Assembly (NCBI GenBank): GCA_035291605.1
Contig: DATDRS010000018.1
Coordinates: 1 to 8,295, forward strand
Direction: 5' to 3'
Source: DATDRS01 sp035291605
GTDB taxonomy: Bacteria > Chloroflexota > Anaerolineae > Anaerolineales > UBA6663
DNA length: 8,295 nt
The position numbers and the translations under genes are program-made. Shown piece by piece: positions 1-5,351 of this stretch (positions are counted from its first letter, which is position 1; each line of letters starts with the position of its first letter). Under the pieces are notes generated by a model that made no database searches, had not been told where the DNA came from, and saw only the letters and a list, made by a program, of their open reading frames with translations.

Positions 1-80
1 TTCGCCATGAATTCATCGACCTCGTTCATCGCGTCCAGGCGTCGGGCAACCTTCCTTGCAGTGGTTTTCTTTCTTACCAT
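1..80 (-). CDS. N-terminal fragment of unknown cassette protein (runs off left edge)
   Basis: An ATG at 80-78 opens a frame that stays open to the window edge (26 codons). It starts MVRKKTTARK and continues with a basic, then acidic helical stretch (RRLDAMNEVDEF). A GAGG ribosome-binding core lies six bases upstream. The start is about 30 bases after the R' box of the attC at 111-200, the usual position for a cassette gene. The lysine/arginine-rich start resembles small regulators or antitoxins, but too little is visible to name a family. Confidence 0.5.
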   Translation of the reverse strand, partial: MVRKKTTARKVARRLDAMNEVDEFMA

Positions 81-110
81 GGATGACCTCACGGTTTCTT
101 CGGCGAAGCA

Positions 111-200
111 GGCTAACGGCCTCGAGCTGAGCGGCGCAGCACAGGTACATCGTACATGAAACCGCGCTGAGGCTGCGTCCGCTCCAGCGAGTGGTTAGGC
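111..200 (-). other. attC recombination site A
   Basis: The outer boxes are GGCTAAC (111-117) and GTTAGGC (194-200). The inner arms GCTGAGCGG (126-134) and CCGCTCCAGC (179-188) pair, with one extra C in the right arm; on the minus strand this is an extra G in L'', which sets the orientation. A second stem, GCAGC (136-140) with GCTGC (172-176), closes the variable loop. Its loop is nearly identical to that of site B. This is the simplest member of the local attC family and serves as the reference for the insertions in B, C, E and H. It ends the TfoX-like cassette. Confidence 0.85.
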
Positions 201-231
201 GGAAGTTCATTCCGCGCCCGCGAATGCGGCC

Positions 232-561
232 TCACTTCGGCGGGAGCGATTTCGCAAACTCCAGCCCCATCTCCACCCACTTCTTCAGCCTTGCAGGAGA
301 CCTCAGGCCAGATGGGGCAACCAGAACCCATCCCTTGGACGGACGGCCCGTGAGGGAGAATGGCTTGGCGTCCTTGCTGCTCATAGCCTCATCGTGCCTC
401 TGTGGGCCTACCCGAACCAGCATCTCATCCCCGATGATGCCGCAGGCTACATTGCCGCGCACCAAGAACGCGACGCCCCCAAACTGCTCCTTCTCCGAGA
501 GGCCCTTAGTGGAGCCGAGCACTCCCCGGACACGCTGAGCAAGCTTCAAGTTGTAGGCCAT
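232..561 (-). CDS. TfoX/Sxy N-terminal domain family protein
   Basis: This 109-residue protein has the compact TfoX_N fold signature: the opening MAYNLKLAQRV, then FGGVAFLVRGNVACGI (about residues 27-42), MLVRVGP (47-53), FSLTGRPSKGWVLV (68-81) and a closing helix ending FAKSLPPK. Stand-alone TfoX_N proteins of about 110 residues are widespread and mostly uncharacterised; in gammaproteobacteria the related TfoX/Sxy acts in competence regulation, a role that cannot be assumed here. The ATG at 561 is chosen because it matches the family start and has a TGAGG ribosome-binding core upstream. The frame is open further upstream through the attC to 912, but that part is read-through of non-coding DNA. 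It is the only gene of cassette 117-651 and ends 31 bases before attC A. Confidence 0.85.
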   Translation of the reverse strand: MAYNLKLAQRVRGVLGSTKGLSEKEQFGGVAFLVRGNVACGIIGDEMLVRVGPQRHDEAMSSKDAKPFSLTGRPSKGWVLVAPSGLRSPARLKKWVEMGLEFAKSLPPK

Positions 562-645
562 TCCACATACCTCAGGGGGACAACTTGGCGAAATCCCACC
601 ATCCTCGAGCAAGTGCAGACAATGCCCATGACTCGCTACTCTTCC

Positions 646-758
646 GCCTAACGGCCTCAAGCTGCCTGCCCCGTGTTCTGTACGGGGAGCGGCGCAGCAC
701 AGCCACATCGTACATGAAATCGCGCTGAGGCTGCGTCCGCTCCAGCGAGTGGTTAGCA
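646..758 (-). other. attC recombination site B, with inserted hairpin
   Basis: The outer boxes are GCCTAAC (646-652) and GTTAGCA (752-758). The right arm CCGCTCCAGC (737-746) equals that of site A. The left arm is split: GCTG (661-664), a 23-base insertion (665-687), then AGCGG (688-692). The insertion contains the stem CCCCGT/ACGGGG with a seven-base loop. The inner loop is almost the same as in site A. The site follows the toxin-antitoxin pair and ends cassette 652-1408. Confidence 0.85.
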
Positions 759-808
759 GGCCGGAAATCCACTTGGCGGCTAGGACTGGCCTCCTCCCGC
801 CTCTAGCA

Positions 809-1051
809 TTACTCAAGCTCCTCCAGCCGGATACCGTGCCCCGCGCGCACGCTGGCTCTTGCCTCAGCGATGCGTCGGAGGAACTGCGGGTCATGTTCCA
901 ATCGATAGTCAAACCAATCGTCTTCTGAAGCGAATCCGATCAGTATGCCGGCTGGTCTGCCATGCTTCGTGATGATGATCTCTTCCCGATTGGCCAGCTT
1001 CAGGTACTTCGACAGCTGGTCCTTGATCTCTGAGAGCGGAACCTTCCTCAT
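809..1051 (-). CDS. Antitoxin, Phd/YefM family
   Basis: This 80-residue protein begins MRKVPLSEIKDQLSKYL, the DNA-binding start of Phd/YefM antitoxins, followed by IIITKHGRPAGILIG (about residues 24-38), the conserved strand and turn of this fold. The rest is acidic and helical (LRRIAEARASVRAG) and ends RLEELE, fitting a toxin-neutralising tail. The ATG at 1051 is preferred over an in-frame TTG at 1078: a GGAGG ribosome-binding site stands six bases before the ATG, and the ATG overlaps the toxin stop codon in an ATGA arrangement, implying translational coupling. Gene order is toxin first, antitoxin second. Antitoxins of this family normally also repress their own promoter; a suitable palindrome lies at 1341-1363. 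Confidence 0.88.
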   Translation of the reverse strand: MRKVPLSEIKDQLSKYLKLANREEIIITKHGRPAGILIGFASEDDWFDYRLEHDPQFLRRIAEARASVRAGHGIRLEELE

Positions 1052-1341
1052 GGCCGACCTCCGATCGACTTCAACCAATCATCCGCTTGGGCCTTTGGGA
1101 CAATTGCCAAAACCTCGACAGCACCCTCAATCACATCATAGAAGACCCTGAAACCTCCCACGCGCAGGCGACACTGGGGGCGAACGATCCCGCGCAGTCT
1201 TTTGATGCTGCTCCGGCTTCCCTTGCCAGGCTCGTATCGCAGATGACGCTCCAATTCGTCTCGAATGGTAGATCGATCTCGGGCGGAGAGCTGCCGGTAG
1301 TCCTCCACAGCCTGAGCCGCCAGAACGATCTCGTATCTCAT
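1048..1341 (-). CDS. Toxin, RelE/ParE superfamily
   Basis: This 97-residue protein has the RelE/ParE layout: an opening strand (MRYEIVLAAQAVEDYRQL), a helical hairpin with DRSTIRDELERHL, the KRLRG element near residue 48, then the beta-sheet core CRLRVGGFRVFYDV (about residues 57-70) and VEVLAIVPK (75-83). Members of this family cleave mRNA on the ribosome (RelE) or poison gyrase (ParE); the sequence alone does not decide which. It starts at the ATG at 1341, directly after the promoter and operator, with no Shine-Dalgarno sequence, so the message may be leaderless. Its stop overlaps the antitoxin start by four bases. Such modules are common in large cassette arrays, where they are thought to stabilise the array against loss. 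Confidence 0.88.
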   Translation of the reverse strand: MRYEIVLAAQAVEDYRQLSARDRSTIRDELERHLRYEPGKGSRSSIKRLRGIVRPQCRLRVGGFRVFYDVIEGAVEVLAIVPKAQADDWLKSIGGRP

Positions 1342-1363
1342 TCTGGCTATATTCTAGCCAGAA
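1341..1363. promoter_or_regulatory. Palindromic operator of the toxin-antitoxin module
   Basis: TTCTGGCTA (1341-1349) and TAGCCAGAA (1355-1363) form a perfect 9-bp inverted repeat with a five-base centre. It covers the -10 box and the predicted transcription start and touches the first base of the toxin start codon. The position fits autorepression by the antitoxin or toxin-antitoxin complex. The repeat is seen directly; the binding protein is inferred. Confidence 0.7.
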
Positions 1364-1379
1364 CCTGGGGAATGGTCAA
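1351..1379 (-). promoter_or_regulatory. Sigma-70-type promoter of the toxin-antitoxin cassette
   Basis: On the minus strand TTGACC (1379-1374) is followed, after exactly 17 bases, by TAGAAT (1356-1351). The predicted transcription start falls near 1344, within a few bases of the toxin ATG at 1341. The element lies wholly inside the cassette, so the module can be expressed independently of an integron promoter. Confidence 0.7.
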
Positions 1380-1402
1380 CTGGGAAGTAAGAGCAATCGG
1401 CC

Positions 1403-1537
1403 TGCTAACGGCCTCGAGCTGCCTGCCCGTGTACTGTACGGGGAGCGGCCCGGCCAAGACACGTTCCAATCATCGTGCCGAGCTGGCCGGGTCCGCTCCC
1501 TTGGCCCGCGGCCTGAGCAGGCAGCGAGTGGTTAGGC
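1403..1537 (-). other. attC recombination site C, with hairpins inserted in both arms
   Basis: The outer boxes are TGCTAAC (1403-1409) and GTTAGGC (1531-1537). Relative to site A, the left arm is split by 22 bases (1422-1443) and the right arm by 23 bases (1499-1521). The left insertion can form CCCGT/ACGGG, the right one GGCC/GGCC. The outer ends of the two insertions also pair with each other: GCTGCCTGC (1418-1426) with GCAGGCAGC (1517-1525). The interior stem is GGCCCGGCC/GGCCGGG. At 135 bp this is among the longer attC sites. It follows the first dihydrofolate-reductase-family gene. Confidence 0.85.
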
Positions 1538-2077
1538 GGCAGGCTCGTACCGAAGCAGAACTACACCAGAGCTGAGAGTCTTCGTTTCAATGAGCCTAAG
1601 GGCAGCATGGGTGCCATCTGGGAAGAGACGTTGTCCGCTGCCCAGGACAACAGGGTGGATCATGAGCCGATACTCATCGATGAGAGCATGCTGCATGAGG
1701 GCTCTTACCAGCTTGCCACTGCCTATGATCGCGATGATGCCTCCGGGCTGCTCCTTGAGTCCAGCTACTTCTTTCGCAACATCTCCTTTGATCACGGTCG
1801 AGTTGTGCCATTCGGCCTTCTGGAGTGTTCTAGAAACGACGTACTTTGGCATGCTGTTCAGCTTGTCGGCGACGCCGAACTCGTTATTGGTGCGGGAGGG
1901 CCATGAATCGGCGAATATCTCATAGGTCGTTCTCCCCAGCAGTACCGCATCAGCTTCGAGAATCTGCACCGTGATGAGCTCTGCGACGTCGTTGGTAAGG
2001 TAGGGAAACTGCCACTTCTCGGGCGCTTCCATGACGCCGTCCAGCGTCAGGTATTCATATGCGATCACTCTTCTCAT
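1532..2077 (-). CDS. Dihydrofolate reductase family protein (RibD C-terminal domain type)
   Basis: This 181-residue protein shows the landmarks of the RibD-C/DHFR-like family: MRRVIAYEYLTLDGVMEAP at the start, ADAVLLGRTTYEIF (about residues 42-55), the strand KYVVSRTL (78-85), GGIIAIIGSGKLVRAL (112-127) for nucleotide binding, and LMIHPVVLGSGQRLF (138-152). Family members bind NADPH; most of these short stand-alone proteins have no known substrate, so trimethoprim resistance should not be assumed from the family name. The start at 2077 has a GGAG ribosome-binding site seven bases upstream. The TAA stop lies inside the GCCTAAC box of attC C, so gene and recombination site overlap. The gene fills cassette 1409-2169. 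Confidence 0.88.
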   Translation of the reverse strand: MRRVIAYEYLTLDGVMEAPEKWQFPYLTNDVAELITVQILEADAVLLGRTTYEIFADSWPSRTNNEFGVADKLNSMPKYVVSRTLQKAEWHNSTVIKGDVAKEVAGLKEQPGGIIAIIGSGKLVRALMQHALIDEYRLMIHPVVLGSGQRLFPDGTHAALRLIETKTLSSGVVLLRYEPAA

Positions 2078-2163
2078 GTTGTCTCTCCTGCGAGTCGGGT
2101 GGGTGGTATGAACAGGGTCCGTGGCGATTGGGCCGGGCCCTTCTTGGGATGGGCGGGCCTGAC

Positions 2164-2226
2164 GCCTAACAGTTGCTTAACTCGTGAGCGACGCAGGAGC
2201 GAATCAAGTTGAAGCAGTTGTTAGGC
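2164..2226 (-). other. attC recombination site D (short, different family)
   Basis: The boxes are GCCTAAC (2164-2170) and GTTAGGC (2220-2226), in a site of only 63 bp. On the minus strand the arms contain GCTTCAACT and AGTTAAGC, so the extra base is the C of the TTCAA motif seen in classical short attC sites of mobile integrons. The sequence between the boxes shares nothing obvious with the other seven sites. It ends the second dihydrofolate-reductase-family cassette, marking that cassette as an import from another integron. Confidence 0.85.
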
Positions 2227-2229
2227 GAG

Positions 2230-2868
2230 TTATGCACAAACGTAACGCAAATGCGTGGCCAATGGAGTATCCAGCACTCTTTCGATTTTAAAGCCAGACA
2301 CTTTGTCGCTGATATTCTCAAAGAGACGCTGACCACCGCCAAACAGCACTGGTGCAAGGGCAATTTCAAGTTCATCTACTACGCCAACATTCAGATATTG
2401 CTGAATCACATTTGCGCCACCAGCAATTCGAATATCACGTTCGCCTGCTGCTACTCTTGCCTGCTCAAGCGCAGCTTCTATGCCGTCATTCACAAAGTAG
2501 AATGTTGTGCCACCTGGTCGTACCCATGGTGCTCGCTTTTTGTGTGTCAGCACATACACCGGCGTATGAAACGGCGCTTCCTCCGGCCATCCCCTTTCGC
2601 CTCCCTCAAACATGCGCATCCCCATTATATTTGCACCAATTCGCTCGGTTGTTTGCTTGAGCATCTCATTTACCAAGCCAGTTTCCCCGCCCGAGCCTAG
2701 TTTGAGATTTTCCCGAAAGTATTGCTGATTGAACACCCATCCCATCATCGCTCCCCACTTGGCGGCCCAGTTCTTGTAATCCGGTTTGTCCCAATTCTCG
2801 AGAGTCATCCCTTCCGGTGCTATGTAGCCGTCCAGACTCATCCCGACGTTAACGAATACTTTTCCCAT
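2230..2868 (-). CDS. Dihydrofolate reductase family protein (second copy, RibD C-terminal domain type)
   Basis: This 212-residue protein begins MGKVFVNVGMSLDGYIAP, typical of the DHFR/RibD-C family, and carries IGANIMGMRMFEGG (about residues 77-90), TPVYVLTHKKR (102-112), IRIAGGANVIQQYL (146-159) and LEIALAPVLFGGGQRLF (167-183), the nucleotide-binding and core strands. The substrate is unknown. The ATG at 2868 is chosen for its near-perfect AAGGAGG ribosome-binding site; the frame extends upstream through the attC but that part is not coding. It is only distantly similar to the neighbouring family member at 1532-2077, so the two are separate acquisitions rather than a duplication. Its DNA looks AT-richer than the neighbours and its attC is foreign. 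Only about 30 bases separate it from attC E, leaving no room for a promoter of its own. Confidence 0.88.
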   Translation of the reverse strand: MGKVFVNVGMSLDGYIAPEGMTLENWDKPDYKNWAAKWGAMMGWVFNQQYFRENLKLGSGGETGLVNEMLKQTTERIGANIMGMRMFEGGERGWPEEAPFHTPVYVLTHKKRAPWVRPGGTTFYFVNDGIEAALEQARVAAGERDIRIAGGANVIQQYLNVGVVDELEIALAPVLFGGGQRLFENISDKVSGFKIERVLDTPLATHLRYVCA

Positions 2869-2898
2869 TATTTCCTCCTTATTCCTGGCGAGAGCTCC

Positions 2899-3015
2899 GC
2901 CTAACGGCCTCGAGCTGAGCGGCCCGGCCAAGACTCCTTCATATGATCGCGCCGAGCTGGCCGGGTCCGCCTGTCCCACGAACGGAGTGAGTGGGGCTCC
3001 ATCGAGTGGTTAGGC
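2899..3015 (-). other. attC recombination site E, with inserted hairpin
   Basis: The boxes are GCCTAAC (2899-2905) and GTTAGGC (3009-3015). The left arm equals site A; the right arm is interrupted after CCGC (2967-2970) by 27 bases (2971-2997) that contain TCCCAC and GTGGGG, able to pair with one wobble. The interior stem CCGGCCA/TGGCCGG is shared with sites C and H. It ends the cassette carrying the RRM gene. Confidence 0.83.
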
Positions 3016-3072
3016 GTGCGGGATACTCCCTCCAAATTCGCGCACGACTGCCGCGTCTGCAAGGGGAATGTG

Positions 3073-3120
3073 TGTTACACTGAATGTGTAGTTGAGAAAG
3101 CGGATCTCTCGGTGTACTGA
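3073..3120 (+). promoter_or_regulatory. Candidate promoter(s) of the RRM gene
   Basis: Two candidates are visible. One is an extended -10, TGTTACACT (3073-3081), with a poor -35. The other is TTGAGA (3092-3097) and TACTGA (3115-3120) separated by 17 bases. Either would leave a leader of roughly 60-100 bases. A promoter inside the cassette is expected because the gene points against the array direction. Confidence 0.4.
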
Positions 3121-3178
3121 TACCGCCGGACCCTCTAAGCGCTGGCGGTGAATCAATTCCCGGCCGTGCCGGAGAAGG
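3118..3178 (+). promoter_or_regulatory. Structured 5' leader of the RRM gene
   Basis: ACCGCC (3122-3127) pairs with GGCGGT (3144-3149), and the stem can be extended by TGAT (3118-3121) with ATCA after a two-base bulge. A ribosome-binding site (GGAGAAGG, 3171-3178) follows, ten bases before the start codon. Bacterial RRM genes are often controlled after transcription, for example by cold; control through this hairpin is only an inference. Confidence 0.35.
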
Positions 3179-3188
3179 GCAGTCAGAT

Positions 3189-3449
3189 ATGGACATCAGA
3201 ATCTACGTAGGCAATCTGGCGAAGTCGACCACCCAGGACGAAATCACCGCCCTGTTCGCGCAGGAAGGCGAAGTCACCTCGGTTGATCTGGTGAAGGACC
3301 GGAACAGTGGTCTGTCCAAGGGCTTTGCCTTTGTCACTATGACTTCACAGGAAAGCGCAGACAAGGCTATCAGCAAGTACAACGGCTACTCCCTGGCGGG
3401 GAATGAACTCAAAGTCAACATCGCCAAGCCCCGTGTGGAGCGCGCGTAG
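3189..3449 (+). CDS. RRM-domain RNA-binding protein
   Basis: This 86-residue protein is a single RNA recognition motif. RNP2 is IYVGNL (residues 5-10) and RNP1 is KGFAFVTM (44-51), each with the aromatic residues (Y6, F46, F48) that stack on RNA bases. The fold runs complete to LKVNIAKPR, with almost no tail and no glycine-rich extension. Such small single-RRM proteins occur in Cyanobacteria, Chloroflexota and several other phyla, where some are cold-induced RNA chaperones. The ATG at 3189 has an upstream GGAGAAGG. It is the only confident gene on the plus strand, so it is inverted within its cassette (2905-3595) and needs its own promoter. A strong hairpin follows 39 bases after the stop. 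Confidence 0.92.
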   Translation: MDIRIYVGNLAKSTTQDEITALFAQEGEVTSVDLVKDRNSGLSKGFAFVTMTSQESADKAISKYNGYSLAGNELKVNIAKPRVERA

Positions 3450-3487
3450 ACAATCTAGAAACGGAATACAAGAGAACCTCGCCGAAA

Positions 3488-3525
3488 GGCAGAGAGACCT
3501 CGCCTTGCGGCGAGGTCTCTCTGCC
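3488..3525 (+). terminator. Hairpin terminator after the RRM gene
   Basis: A perfect 17-bp stem (arms 3488-3504 and 3509-3525) closes on the four-base loop TTGC. The downstream flank CGCTACTTCATTCTT is only moderately T-rich, so it is not a textbook intrinsic terminator, but the stem is very stable. It would stop transcripts that run against the array, and being symmetric it may also work on the other strand. Confidence 0.7.
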
Positions 3526-3589
3526 GCTACTTCATTCTTGACGGGCAAGACCACTCATACCCGCTTCGTCTTTCTGGCGGCCGGCGCAC

Positions 3590-3821
3590 GCCTAACGGCC
3601 TCGAGATGAGCCGCCCGGCCGGTTCGGCCGGCGGACCGACAGGGCGAATACCGGTTCCAGGGCTTGGTTTACTTGACTCCCGGACCTCGCGCACCAATTC
3701 GGACCGTCACTGGCCCCTCTAAGGCATCCCCAACTATCCATCACCCCACGCCCCGAGTCAAGCAGAAGAGCGCACTGAAGCTGACCCGGCAGGCCGGGTC
3801 GGCTTCAGCGAGTTGTTCGGC
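3590..3821 (-). other. Oversized attC-like site F (232 bp) or attC interrupted by an insertion
   Basis: The left end, GCCTAAC (3590-3596) followed by GATGAGCCGCCCGGCC, is almost the same as in site G. The right end has GGCCGGGTCGGCTTCAGC followed by GTTCGGC (3815-3821), again matching site G apart from an altered box (T to C). The arms pair and have the extra base in the usual place. About 150 bases lie between these conserved ends, well beyond the common attC size range. A separate near-perfect 16-bp hairpin sits in the right part (3775-3790 with 3793-3808). It may be one long site, or a site with an insertion in its terminal loop; the altered box could lower activity. Confidence 0.55.
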
Positions 3822-4058
3822 GGCAGAACCTAAGACTTCGAATGTGAGATCCCCGGCCGACGGGCGACGGACCATCCTTGAGATCGGCCTGTAGACCTCG
3901 TGGAGCAGGAGGGTGACACTTCCCTGGCAGGCCACCTTGGTGGAAATTGGCGCGGAAGCTGCGGGTTCGAGCCAACGGCACCCACCGCGAGCGGGCGACG
4001 CTCTCCATGGAGACGCGTTGAGCACATGGTTCTGCTCGGATACCACAGGGACGCCTAA
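3596..4058 (-). mobile_element. Cassette without a recognisable gene
   Basis: The unit bounded by sites F and G has only about 230 bases outside attC-like sequence (3822-4052). Frames are open on both strands (for example minus 4046 to 3741 and plus 3913 to 4095), but none has a recognisable domain, a convincing ribosome-binding site or protein-like composition; they are rich in Arg, Pro and Ser, as expected for GC-rich non-coding DNA. It may be a gene-less cassette, may encode a small RNA, or may be the remainder of a decayed gene. Confidence 0.5.
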
Positions 4059-4152
4059 CGGCCCAGAGATGAGCCGCCCGGCCAGCCAAGGCTAGTATCG
4101 CGCCAAAGCCAAACACCTGACTGGCCGGGTCGGCTCCATCGAGTTGTTAGGC
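4053..4152 (-). other. attC recombination site G
   Basis: The boxes are GCCTAAC (4053-4059) and GTTAGGC (4146-4152). The arms GATGAGCCG and CGGCTCCATC pair with the extra base on the right, giving the same minus-strand polarity as the other sites. The interior stem is CCCGGCCA/TGGCCGGG. Together with F it forms a sub-family (GATGAGCCG instead of GCTGAGCGG). It closes the large 3.9-kb unit. Confidence 0.85.
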
Positions 4153-4328
4153 ATCCCGCGGGCGCGTCTCCAACCACTTGGCGTGGGGTCGAGGGAACCC
4201 GCCTCGGGCTCCAGCGTGTGCAAGCGATTGCCATTCAACGAGAGAGGTGCCGCCAATTCGAACTACGCTTGGTCAGCTGAAAAGCCACTCTGGAAGCATC
4301 GTTCACAAGCCCCGAACAGGTTACCCGA
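4153..4328. other. Spacer without a gene
   Basis: These 176 bases between the NmrA-like gene and attC G show no protein-like frame, no second attC and no clear terminator hairpin. With site G, the gene-less cassette, site F and the RRM terminator region, they make up an 879-base stretch (3450-4328) free of recognisable genes. Confidence 0.5.
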
Positions 4329-5261
4329 TCAGCGCGGCGATGCGCTGCCAGCCTCAATCAGATCGAGGCCGACAAGCCAGCGGCGAAAACCGTCTTCGAT
4401 GCGGGGCACGTCGCCAAACAGTCTAGCCTGCAGGGTGGTGTCCGCAACGTACTGGCCAGTTTGTGTGTAACGAGCCATCGCGCGAAGATCTCGCATACTC
4501 TCTGAGAACAGACCCATCACACCGAGCATCGCGCTGAAAAACCACCAGGGCGGATTGCCTACGCGGACCTGCCTGCCGAGCAAGGCAGACAAGACCTCCG
4601 CAATTTCGGCAAGCGAAACAGGGCGGCCAGACCCGATGTCAATCCGTTTGCCCACCGCCTCCGGCGCGTCCACCGCCGTCGCAAGATATCGCGCCAGGTC
4701 TTCGGTCAACACATGGGTGAAGCGAACATCTGGTTTGACGTAAGCCATCAGTTTCCCTTTGCGCACGCCGCCGCTTGTGAAATCCCGCCCCTGGTCAATG
4801 AAAGCGCCGGGCCGCAGTGACACAAAGGGAACGCTGTGTTCCTCCAGATAGTCCTCGACGAGCTTCTTATTCCAGAAGTGCGGAACGTAAGTTGCCTGAT
4901 GGGCGTTGAGGATGCTTGTGAACACGAACCGGGACAGCCCGGCGTTTTGGGCGGCGTCTGCAAGGTTGAAATTGCCCTTCAGGTCAATTTCCGGCGTATC
5001 GGTTTTGCGTCGGCGCATATACCCGGCGGCGGTGGTGATGAGCGCATCCATTCCTTCCATCGCTGGTTTGAGCGAGGCGGGATCCATCATGTCGCCCCGG
5101 ACAATCTCAACGCCCAATTTCTTAAGGGCGCTGGCATCGCTCCCCGGGCGCACCAGGGCGCGGACGCTCTTGTTGCGGTTGAGCAGGGCGCGCACGACTT
5201 TGCCGCCGAGGTGCCCGGTAGCGCCAATAACCAAGACTCGATTCAGTCTTTCTTCAGACAT
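4329..5261 (-). CDS. NAD(P)-dependent oxidoreductase, NmrA-like atypical SDR
   Basis: This 310-residue protein has the Rossmann signature VLVIGATGHLGG (residues 9-20; glycines 13, 16 and 19), R35 and R38 after the second strand suggesting NADPH preference, GDMMDPASL (57-64) for the adenine-side turn, FVFTSILNA (112-120) and FVSLRPGAFIDQ (146-157). The classical catalytic YxxxK is not evident at its usual place, as in NmrA/atypical SDRs, some of which sense NAD(P) rather than catalyse. A hydrophobic stretch, PPWWFFSAMLGVMGLF, lies near residues 238-253. The ATG at 5261 has GGAG nine bases upstream. It is the last gene before attC G and probably the last gene of the marR-linked operon, although 130 bases separate it from the preceding SDR gene. 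Confidence 0.9.
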   Translation of the reverse strand: MSEERLNRVLVIGATGHLGGKVVRALLNRNKSVRALVRPGSDASALKKLGVEIVRGDMMDPASLKPAMEGMDALITTAAGYMRRRKTDTPEIDLKGNFNLADAAQNAGLSRFVFTSILNAHQATYVPHFWNKKLVEDYLEEHSVPFVSLRPGAFIDQGRDFTSGGVRKGKLMAYVKPDVRFTHVLTEDLARYLATAVDAPEAVGKRIDIGSGRPVSLAEIAEVLSALLGRQVRVGNPPWWFFSAMLGVMGLFSESMRDLRAMARYTQTGQYVADTTLQARLFGDVPRIEDGFRRWLVGLDLIEAGSASPR

Positions 5262-5282
5262 GTCTTTCTCCGATCATAAGGT

Positions 5283-5351
5283 TCATACCCGCACCGGGCG
5301 CAGAATTACCAGCGGAATCTCGCGACTGGTTCTTGTTTTGGTAACTGGCAT
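5283..5351 (-). pseudogene. Small ORF resembling the C-terminal tail of an F420-dependent nitroreductase
   Basis: The frame reads 22 residues from the ATG at 5351 (TKTRTSREIPLVILRPVRV after MPV) to the TGA at 5285-5283. The pattern T-x-R-x-IP-x-V-x-x-x-P resembles the last residues of deazaflavin-dependent nitroreductases of the Ddn family, whose tails end in a similar T-D-R-x-IP-x-V motif. An AAGGAG lies upstream, at good distance from an in-frame TTG at 5357. It may be the residue of a deleted nitroreductase gene, or a chance match in the intergenic space between the two SDR genes. Confidence 0.35.

Noticed and set aside
232..912. 226-residue open frame on the minus strand covering the TfoX-like gene
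   Set aside because: Its first 117 residues are read-through of attC B and the antitoxin end; the family start and ribosome-binding site point to 561.
1052..1078. Longer antitoxin start at a TTG (1078)
   Set aside because: The GGAGG ribosome-binding site and ATGA overlap support the ATG at 1051, and the extra residues do not match the family start.
1532..2868. Trimethoprim-resistance (dfr) cassettes
   Set aside because: The proteins belong to the RibD-C/DHFR-like family and not to the dfrA or dfrB types; the family name alone does not support resistance.
3950..3985. GGTTCGAGCC resembling the T-loop of a tRNA
   Set aside because: Only two to three base pairs flank the loop and no acceptor, anticodon or D arm can be placed around it.
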